From Haplosporangium gracile (lineage: Eukaryota; Mortierellomycota; Mortierellomycetes; Mortierellales; Mortierellaceae), in assembly GCA_015499985.1 (NCBI GenBank), contig JAAAUF010001218.1:1-10181 (forward strand): a stretch of 10,181 nt of DNA, written 5' to 3'. A model generated the notes under the pieces. It had not been told where the DNA came from, ran no database searches, and worked only from the letters and a program-made list of their open reading frames with translations. The translations under genes were made by a program, and so were the position numbers. Shown here in pieces: positions 1 to 7,400 of the stretch. The stretch's first letter is position 1; each line of letters starts with the position of its first letter.

Positions 1-1389
1 CAGCGGCAGCTCCTCCGATGATCGCACCAGTATTCTTGCCAGGAAGGACGAATGTATCTGTCCAAACATTGTCCTTGATGTTGAAGATAACTGTCGAGTC
101 CAACATGCTCGACGAGTTTTTCCCTATGCATGCAGGGTGCCGGTTAATATATTTAGTTCTTTTCCACAAAATACATGTCTTATTGCCCTTTGATTTTAAC
201 AATAACAAGAAAAACGAGGGAACACATACCACCCCAGACGACAAAGTTGTCACCGGCGACAGTGCAGGCAGCACTCGAACGGTTCAGAGGGTTATCGATA
301 TCGGGACCTTGCGTCCAGGTCATGGTCGGGACATCCAAAATATAAATGGAGCCTCGAGGTCTCTGCAAGTAGAACTCGCCACCAAACACGACCATCTTCT
401 TTCCACCATAAGCTATCATATGCAAAGCATGCAAAATTTGCGTCAATTAAAGGACGAGGAAAGTTTGTTTACGCGAATTTCGGGTGTAGGGTTGGCTCAC
501 CTGAACCCATGCAGTGGAACATGACAGGTCCGGGCGATGGGCCTGATGTTGTCTAAACCACATAAGAACATTGTAGACAACAAATATAAGTTTTTTTATA
601 ACATGAATTTGGTTCAATAGGGTTATCAGCAAGGGCGCTTACCAGACGGATCCAACTGTTGGTCAGGGGTGAGTACTCGATCAGATAGGGGTTGCTGTAG
701 TTGGCTGGTTTATTGAAACGGTCGGGATCCGCATCGCCGCCTCCGTAGAGAAGCATGCTCTTCCTGTGCGCGCACCACTGAAACGAGTATCCGCTGACAG
801 TACCATTGATGATCGGCAGTGAAGGCATCATCTGGTATGTAGGATAGTTGGTAACAGGGTTGTATACAAACATACTTGATCCATTACTAGCCCCGCTTGG
901 AAAGTAGATTATCCCTGTGGATGGGTCCGTCACAGATTGCAAGACCTCCTTGCGGTAGATGGAAGTCACCTCTGGGAGAGGTAGCGCTGCAAGCCAGGAC
1001 GACGTTGGGACATCATAGGTAAAGATTGTGCGGTTTTGTTGAACCCACAAAGTCAATCGCCTCCCGCCTGGAGAGACTGTCATGGAGTGATAGCCAGCTG
1101 AAGGTGCGACGGTGAGACCATTGCCCACCGGCAGGGGTACGTAGGGGGGGTCGGAGGTCTTCCAGCCAGAGATGGTAAGGTCCAACGAGAAAAACTGAGG
1201 AAGAGCTCTTGCGAGAGAGGCGCCACCGCCTTCGACGTAAAAGACTTTCTCATCATAGGTGGCATAAGCTGCACAACAGTAGGCGTTAGGAGACCATGCT
1301 AGCGAGGGGGTTGGGAGGAGTAATGAGGTAAAGAGGAGTAGGATGGTGAGAGGGATGAGTGTGGTGATGGTTGTTATTGTTGGACCCAT
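1..1389 (-). CDS. Kelch-repeat membrane or secreted protein, partial at its 3' end
   Basis: Minus-strand gene with visible exons 1389-643, 552-501, 412-230 and 123-1. Introns are 90, 88 and 106 bp with donors GTAAGC, GTGAGC and GTATGT. The 368 visible residues stay in one frame. Residues 1-31 look like a signal peptide ending in SLA before W32. After it come kelch-type blades, recognisable by paired glycines and spaced Y/W residues: YVEGGG (51-56), LLYGGG (213-218), VVFGG (274-278) and VVWGG (324-328), each followed by a blade end such as NSWIRL or MTWTQG. Sequons at N119, N169, N195, N230, N310 and N331 fit passage through the secretory pathway. The last visible residues, AIIGGAAA, look like the start of a C-terminal membrane helix, so a type I surface protein is likely. 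Kelch beta-propellers bind proteins or sugars, or form the galactose-oxidase fold. The oxidase copper ligands cannot be assigned here, so the molecular role is unknown. Confidence 0.85.
501..552 (-). other. 52-bp small exon of the kelch gene
   Basis: This exon runs from acceptor TTTAG (553) to donor GTGAGC (500). It adds 17 codons plus one base and encodes TTSGPSPGPVMFHCMGS, which joins in phase to AYGGKKMVVFGG of the next exon. The other frame, used if the nearer acceptor ATCAG at 543 were chosen, is also open but does not match the phase of the next exon, so I prefer TTTAG. Confidence 0.75.
1297..1389 (-). other. Signal peptide of the kelch protein
   Basis: Residues 1-31 comprise a Thr/Ile/Leu-rich hydrophobic run (LIPLTILLLF, then TSLLLP) followed by a Pro/Ser-containing segment ending SLA|W. 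That is a typical signal-peptidase site with small residues at -3 and -1. The start codon at 1389 is the first ATG of this frame and puts the hydrophobic core exactly at the N terminus, which supports this start. Confidence 0.8.
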
Positions 1390-1493
1390 GGCGCCGCCGG
1401 CGCTTTACCAAGTGATGGTGGATGATGAAGGATGGCGAGAGAATGAACAAAAAGCGAATGAAGGAAATCAAGGGTCCAGTAAACGCCTGAGAG

Positions 1494-1537
1494 TGTTTTT
1501 AATTTTTTAGTTGTCCTTTTTTTTATTTTTTTCTTTT
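1494..1537. promoter_or_regulatory. Poly(dA:dT) tract upstream of the kelch gene
   Basis: A nearly pure T run on the plus strand with only a few interruptions lies about 105-150 bp upstream of the kelch start codon. Such tracts are known to keep fungal promoters nucleosome-poor. The role here is inferred from composition and position only. Confidence 0.45.
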
Positions 1538-1840
1538 CCGTTGGACACAAAGGAAAAAAGAGTGAGAGAGCGGGCTTGGGGTGTGCATGGGGTACCTTGA
1601 GAACATCTCTTGCATTTCGTCGGGATAGACGAGTGCCGGTGACGTTTCGTGAAAAGAGCGGGATCGCCTACGATCAGTATCCTACGCTACGATAGGTAGT
1701 GATTGCCAGAGGAATGAACCGCGCCTCGTTTTTGTCCCTGAGACGTGCTGCTGAACGACCTGAACTGACTGCATCAGAGTAGTTCGATCAACATGAACGT
1801 AAAAAAGGTATCACCGCATTAAGACAATTTTTTCAGTGGT

Positions 1841-1846
1841 CACGTG
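1841..1846. promoter_or_regulatory. CACGTG palindrome (E-box type site)
   Basis: The hexamer CACGTG, in the context GGTCACGTGCA, lies 102 bp before the TPR-gene start codon. It is the classic binding site of basic helix-loop-helix factors such as yeast Cbf1. A single hexamer can occur by chance, so occupancy is unproven. Confidence 0.35.
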
Positions 1847-1947
1847 CATTGATCGAATGGAAAGCGGAGTTCCGCCAAAGTACCTTTTTTACACTTAAAC
1901 TCACCCTTCACCCTTCCTTACTTCCAAGATCACACCGAAACGACAAC

Positions 1948-2205
1948 ATGTTCGCGCCGGCAAGAATCGCATCCGTAACACTCTCAACAGCAGCTCGTTC
2001 AGCTCGATCAGTCTCTGGACGCACAACTCTCGCCACCGCATGCATTCGACCTTTTGCATGGCAGTCCAAAGCACCAGCCATCGCCGCCACCAACACTCGC
2101 GCCTACTCTAGTGCCCGAGGAAAAGGAGGCATCCGGAACCTCCCTCTTGCCGCTGTGGCTCTTATCCTTGGAGGCTTGACATTGACAGGAGCAGGGCTCT
2201 GGCAG
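1948..2205 (+). other. Mitochondrial presequence and membrane helix of the TPR protein
   Basis: Residues 1-55 contain many Arg and Ser/Thr/Ala residues and no Asp or Glu, as expected for a matrix-targeting amphipathic presequence. The segment RAYSS at 51-55 fits cleavage with Arg at -3. Residues 66-86 (LAAVALILGGLTLTGAGLW and flanks) form one hydrophobic helix that would stop transfer and anchor the protein in the inner membrane. Confidence 0.75.
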
Positions 2206-3704
2206 TTCTACACGTCCGGTGTCAATGCCTTCCCCGAGGACATCAGGAACGACCTCCGCAAGGCGCTCTACTACCAGAACTATGGCAACGACCGCGACAA
2301 GGCTGTCGGATACTACCGGTCGGCTCTCAATGCAGCCATGCAGCACCCGGACCTCAAAGTTGATGGCCCTGAAGTCACCGGGATTATGATTCAGCTGGGC
2401 ACAATGTTTCAGGATATGGGACGTATGCAGGAGGCGATTGATGTTTTGGTCATGGCGTTTGAGGTTTTGGTTCATGGCCGGACCTTGGGAACTGGCAACG
2501 ATAGCGCCGTGAGAAACGCGCAACAGCAAGAAGGCGGTGCCGGCGGCGGATTTGATAACAACGACGAGCAGCATCTTCTGAGCCAGGAGCACGACCAGTC
2601 ATCATCATCAGCGCACGCGCATGCACATGGACCTCGTGTTATGGATGGACCTACGCGCCTCAAGACTGTCGGAATTGCACAAAAACTCGGAGATCTGTAC
2701 CATGCACTCAAGAAGGATCAGCAAGCAGAGCGCTACTACCTGTGGTCGGTGGAGCAGTTAATGAAGAACCACGATCAGATCCAGGCACGATCACCAACTC
2801 ACAGCTCGGATGAGGAGCGGTTGCAGAACGCCAGGGATCGGGAGTCGATGCGGAAGCAGTTCAGCTTTGACAACTTGCCTTCGTGGATGACTAAGACTGA
2901 TCTTGGCGCTAGTCTTGAAGCCTTGGGTAGTTTTTATACCAGCAAGGGTGTCTACTCGTACGTGCTGTGTTTTCTTTTTTTCAGTCAGCTCTTGTCCACC
3001 GCGTTACTTATTCTTTGCGTTATTAATGCTTAATGATATACTTTTTTTTAAAATTAGTTGATCTCTGCATGCTGAATATTCTTTGCCTTATTAATGCTTG
3101 ATTCTTCTTTTGTTGTTCTTTTAGAAATGCGCTCCCTCTGTATATGCGCGCATTGTCATTGATCGAGCCCAACTCTTGCCACGCTGCCGTGTTGATGTAA
3201 GTTCTTTCCTGTGCATACTTGTCTCTATCTCACAGAAATAAGGAATCGAAGGTGCAAAGTTGACTGAACATACCCTTTTCAAATGATTTTCTTCTAAGGT
3301 GTAACGTCTCGGATGCGTTTGCAGGACTCGGAAACATTGAGGATGCAACTGGATGGGCAGAGCGTGGATTGAAGGTCGGAAGTGCGCAGAGCGGACAGGA
3401 GTGCGACGAAGGCTGTGGTGTTATTCTCTATAATCTTGGCATGCTTCACGAGGTAATGTTGATATTCACCCGCTCTGAGTTCGTTTTTCAAAAGTCGAAA
3501 GTTATTTGTCTCACATACTGACATATCTGTGTTCTTTTTCTTGTCCTTGGGTGCGAATAGATGAAGGGTGATGTGATGAAGGCTAAGGATTACTACAATC
3601 AGTCGAAGCAGCACGGATTGAAGACGGGGTTCAGCCAGTGCATTGTTGAGTCCAACAAGGCTCTGAAGCGGATGAAGGAGGCCAACGAGGGTTCTCAAGC
3701 GTAG
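1948..3704 (+). CDS. Mitochondrial inner-membrane TPR protein, Mgr3-like
   Basis: Exons are 1948-2957, 3125-3196, 3299-3452 and 3561-3704, coding for 459 residues; the introns are 167, 102 and 108 bp. The start ATG at 1948 is chosen because it opens an Arg/Ser/Ala-rich, acid-free presequence (residues 1-55) ending TRAYSS, a typical matrix-peptidase context. A single hydrophobic helix lies at about 66-86. TPR-like helical repeats follow at about 104-135, 146-175, 240-272 and 319-355, with further ones in exons 3 and 4 (NVSDAFAGLGNIEDA; VILYNLGMLHEMKGDVMKA). One N-terminal membrane anchor plus TPRs matches yeast Mgr3, which with Mgr1 presents substrates to the Yme1 i-AAA protease from the intermembrane-space side of the inner membrane. 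That function is inferred from architecture. Other mitochondrial TPR proteins remain possible. Residues 182-230 are a Gln/Gly/His/Ser-rich low-complexity insert that splits the repeats. Confidence 0.85.
3009..3099 (+). repeat. 23-bp direct repeat inside intron 1 of the TPR gene
   Basis: The 23-bp blocks at 3009-3031 and 3077-3099 are identical except at one position (TATTCTTTGC, G or C, TTATTAATGCTT) and lie 68 bp apart. Both are within the 167-bp intron 2958-3124. This looks like an old local tandem duplication that lengthened the intron compared with its 102- and 108-bp neighbours. Confidence 0.8.
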
Positions 3705-3940
3705 ATGGTTTGTCATATTTAAATACATCAATACATGTATCTATCCAATTGCTGATTGTTTTGTTGATACTACTGCATGAAGTGTGTTTTCTGTGTTGTT
3801 GTGCGAAGTGTAATGGGCAAAGATATGTTTTGTTGATGGTATGCGGTTGCACAATAATTGTAGTAGAGGGGGGCGTATGAGCGTATGAGTCGTATGTGGT
3901 ATCGATGGCTGCATCTATGGTTTGTGAGAGAGTGTGGGCT
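3705..3940 (+). other. 3' flank of the TPR gene, no gene seen
   Basis: Right after the stop codon the sequence is AT-rich (TTTAAATACATCAATACATG), then T/G-rich (for example TTTTCTGTGTTGTTGTGCG). This fits a 3' UTR with a downstream U/GU-rich processing element, although no canonical AATAAA is present. No ORF here has convincing protein character. Confidence 0.4.
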
Positions 3941-4000
3941 GTTCTGTTCCATTCTATTCTGTTCTGCTCTGTTCTGTTCTGTGTTTGTTTGTTTGTTTGT
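3941..4000 (+). repeat. Microsatellite: imperfect TTCTG pentamers, then TTTG tetramers
   Basis: Positions 3941-3982 consist of about eight imperfect copies of TTCTG (with TTCCA, TTCTA and CTCTG variants), running straight into four to five TTTG units at 3983-4000. The tract sits between the TPR gene and the leader of the endocytic gene and encodes nothing. Confidence 0.85.
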
Positions 4001-4059
4001 AGTTGTGTGAATACTACAATTTCGCGCTCATTTTTTTTTGTCTTCTCCCCCTTCAAAGA

Positions 4060-4430
4060 AAAAGGAAGAGGCCTATCGTTCAACCGGTCGGTCTCCCTCC
4101 AACTCGTCCTCTCCCACTTTGTTTCCTTTCTCTTTCTTTCGCCCTTCTCTCCCGCCCTACCCCCACAACCACCTTTCCTTCTTCACATCACCTATACTTC
4201 TTCCTTCCATCGACTTTTTATTCTTCTTTCTCTTCACACTTCCTCTTCCTCCCCTTTCTATTCATACATTCTGACTCTCTCTCCTTCTCCCTCCTTCTCC
4301 CTCTTACCAACTCCCATCATCCTCTCTCTTCCCTTTCTCACAAATACCCTTTCCCGCCCTTTCTCACTCTCTTTTAACCACACGTCACACACACCAACTA
4401 TTCACTACACTCACGCCCCACATCTACACT
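4060..4430 (+). promoter_or_regulatory. Pyrimidine-rich promoter and leader of the EH-domain gene
   Basis: From about 4085 to 4375 the plus strand is nearly all C and T. The last 55 bp before the start codon are C/A-rich. Only about ten G residues occur in the final 330 bp, and no ATG occurs between 3920 and the start at 4431. CT-rich blocks upstream of transcription starts are known in filamentous fungi, and a G-poor leader is expected to be unstructured. The transcription start is probably near the switch from C/T to C/A, but this cannot be fixed from sequence. Confidence 0.6.
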
Positions 4431-7400
4431 ATGGCTTCGTTCGGAGGTCCCATCACTCGCGACAACACCGGCACCGTTCGTCGTCGTGGTATGTCCTCTC
4501 TCTTTTCTCTTGCTTTTCAGCGCCCACGGGAAATAAAAGAACAAGGGCATCCATCGGCTTTGTTGGCTTGGCCAAATGAAAAGTTCCAAGACTCACGTCA
4601 TACAAAGAAAAGTCGACCGCAAGCAGTTGTATCTTGCCGCTCGCTGGCTCACCGTCTCGTTCACAGAACTGGGGTCTGCCTGCCGCTCTTTTGCCAGTAC
4701 CAGCTTTTCATTATACAGGAAAAAAAAAAATTACTACATTCAACAGCAGGAGACTGACGGCAGGAAGGAGGCGCAAGAAAAGAACCAACAGCCATTCGAA
4801 TGCAAGTGCTAGAGACTGACTGACATTAACTCACTTGCTGGCACACATAGAAATCACCTTGACGACGCGCGAAAAGCAGTTGTACGGTCAACTCTGGGCA
4901 GCTGCCGATACCGACCAGAGCGGTTTTATTACCGGTGCAGACGCTGTGCCTTTCTTTGCAAAGTCGGGTCTTTCTCCTCAAATACTCGGACAGGTAAATC
5001 GCTAATGCATACGGGAGTCCTATTATTACACGAGCGCAAAGGACATACCAAAAGAGCGGGGCTCTCGAATGGATTACCATCACTGGTGCGCTCAACACCA
5101 GCTCAGGACAACCGTGAAAGCAGGCACCTCAACAGACACTTTTCAATAAGAGACAATAGGAAAGCCTGAGAACAAAGTCAACAGATAACGAAGTACACTG
5201 TTTGGATGAACTTGGTCATCTCTGGAGTAACATTGAGGCTGACGTCGTTGCGCCAGGGCGGCATGAGCGTTAGCGTACTTGGAAGAGTCCGAATCGTCGG
5301 CTCTCATGTCTATTTCAATAATTGCCCTTTTACCGGATATAATTATTAGATGGCTTCAGCAAATGCTCAGTCAGGTACCATTCGAGAGTTATTAACCACC
5401 CCTGGAAACCTTCGTTGTCGAATTGTTCTCCTTTTTAGATCTGGGTGTTGGCTGACACTGACAACAAGGGCGTCCTTAACCAACAGAGATTCAGCGTTGC
5501 TGTCAAGTTGATTGCTCACGCCCAGAACGGCAAGACTCCTTCGCCCGCCTTGGTTAACATAGGTACAACAACACGTTACTTTGTTTGTTTGCTCAAAAGT
5601 GAAAAAAAAGGCAAAACGACAGCAAAACTGCACCAGCTATGTCAGGAGAACATACAGGATGACAGGCAAGCAGCCTTCGGTTACAATCTGCTCTCAACAT
5701 TTCCCCTCGAGTTTTGAAAAACTGAGAGCAGAGAAAGAAGAAAAGAAGGGAAGCGAGATATACAATATGATCAACGACAATAATGGCAGCATCCATAACG
5801 GTCCTCAGGAGACGGTAACAGTGCACACGAGTAGGAGTACAGTCGGCAATGTTGTCGCACACCATGACGAACAACTTACAAAGCGAGTAATAACAGGAAT
5901 GATGCTAGCGATTAACTTCACACCTCGGTATCATGTTGCCACACATCATGGCAACTTGGCTACATTTCACTAACATGCATTCGTTCCCCCATCACACAGA
6001 TGCCCCTCTCCCTCACTTTGAGGGAATCACTCCTGCCAAGGCAGAATCTCCTCTCTCTGGGTCAACTCCTGTCGTTTCGCATTCAACAGGATCAGATTCT
6101 ACAATCTCTGAGAGCGACAAGACTAAATACGCCAACATGTTTATGGCATGTGGACCCGTCGGTGGACTCTTGGATGGCGACAAGGCTCGTGAGGTCTTTT
6201 TAAAGTCCAAGCTTCCCGTTGACAAGCTGAGCCAGATTTGGTATGTTCAGGTTTAATGTATTTACATATGTAGCTACCGCTCTTTTGAAGCTGACTAACA
6301 TTATGGTACTCATTTGAATTACTATCAGGGGTCTTGCTGACACCAAGTCGCGTGGATCTCTGGACCTTGCAGACTTCACAATTGCCATGTTCTACATTCA
6401 GCGGACCATGGATGGATCCATCAGCACTCTACCAACAACCCTTTCTCCTTCATTGTTAAAGGCGGCTGCTGGACCCGCTGCTGGCGCAGGATTGATGTCG
6501 TCCCCTGTTCTGAGTGCTCAAACCCTTTCACGACAGCTCACTGGCGGCAACATGGGCATTCACAACCCTGCCATTGCGCGTCAGATGACTGGATCTATGG
6601 GCTTGAGTTCTAGCCCCCTTGCCAAGCAGAACACGGGCGGACTCTCCTCTGACTCTGTTCCATGGGAAATCACCCCTGAAGAAAAGACGAAATTCGATCG
6701 TTTCTTTGACCAATTGGATGTCAACGGCGATGGACTTGTCGAAGGTACATCGCTGTGAACTCTGATCCATTGTTCAAACCCTATGTTGAGTTGTCACCGA
6801 TATTAACATGAACATGTTTCATGTTTCTTAACTGAACCGAAATAGGTGAGGAGGCAGGCAGATTCTTCATGAACTCGAGACTGCCCGAATCTGTGTTGGC
6901 GCAGATCTGGGATCTTTCCGATATTACAAAGACTGGCAGTTTGACCAAGGACGAGTTTGCTGTCGCGATGCTGTTGATCAACAGGAAGAACGCCTCCAAC
7001 GCCCCCATCCCCAAAACCTTGCCTTTGTCCTTGATTCCCCCTTCACTCCGCAACCGCGGCACCGCCTCCCTTTCCGCTCCTTTGTCCTTTGGTTCAGATA
7101 TCACACGCAGTAAGTCCAGTATATACATATTTAGGCTTACTGGTTGTAGACGTATCTGAAATTGTTAGTACACTTTGATACCGACGCTAACATATACATC
7201 TCTGTGTTTCATGGTTCTAGATGCAACAATGCCTGCAGCTTCGCAGCAGTTCCGCCGTCAGTCGTTCGATTTGCTGGGCGATGGCCCTGCATTGACCTCA
7301 TCGGTCAGTAGCAGTGGATTTGGACAGGCGGACAAGGACTTGATGGGTGCAGAGGACTTGACGAGCAAAATTACGTCTGAAACTGGCGAGCTGGCCTCGA

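Larger units (their letters stand above)
1390..1947. promoter_or_regulatory. Divergent intergenic promoter region
   Basis: This 558-bp gap separates two divergently transcribed genes and must hold both promoters. I see no supported coding exon in it. It contains a T-rich tract at 1494-1537 (A-rich as read toward the kelch gene), a CACGTG palindrome at 1841-1846 and a GC hairpin next to the kelch start. I see no convincing TATA box. The TPR-gene frame stays open upstream to an ATG at 1849, but the extra 33 residues would hide the mitochondrial presequence, so that stretch is taken as leader. Confidence 0.6.

Noticed and set aside
501..542. Alternative 42-bp exon (acceptor ATCAG at 543) reading AHRPDLSCSTAWVQ.
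   Set aside because: It joins exon 1 in phase but leaves phase 0 at the donor, whereas the next exon needs phase 1 to read AYGGKKMVVFGG. The TTTAG acceptor satisfies both junctions.
1668..1702. CCTACGATC / CCTACGCTACGATAGG near-repeat as a possible operator.
   Set aside because: It is short and imperfect, with no second clear copy elsewhere, so I cannot support it.
1849..1947. Upstream in-frame ATG giving a 33-residue extension of the TPR protein.
   Set aside because: The extension contains acidic residues and would bury the presequence. The ATG at 1948 gives a textbook mitochondrial N terminus.
2008..2592. 194-residue minus-strand ORF opposite exon 1 of the TPR gene.
   Set aside because: It is antisense to a well-supported coding exon and has no domain-like pattern.
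3896..4579. Long Ser/Leu/Phe-rich ORFs in three frames across the pyrimidine block.
   Set aside because: They are by-products of C/T-rich sequence lacking stop codons. All frames are open at once and none resembles a protein.
4621..4884. Possible fossil copy of the EH1 exon in intron 1, since the 11-mer AAGCAGTTGTA (reading KQLY) occurs at both 4621 and 4874.
   Set aside because: Similarity does not extend beyond this short match in a way I can align, so chance is likelier.
4994..5999. Intronic C/D-box snoRNA in the long introns 2 or 3 (GATGA-like and CTGA-like words are present).
   Set aside because: No correct RUGAUGA box is paired with a CTGA box at suitable distance with a terminal stem.
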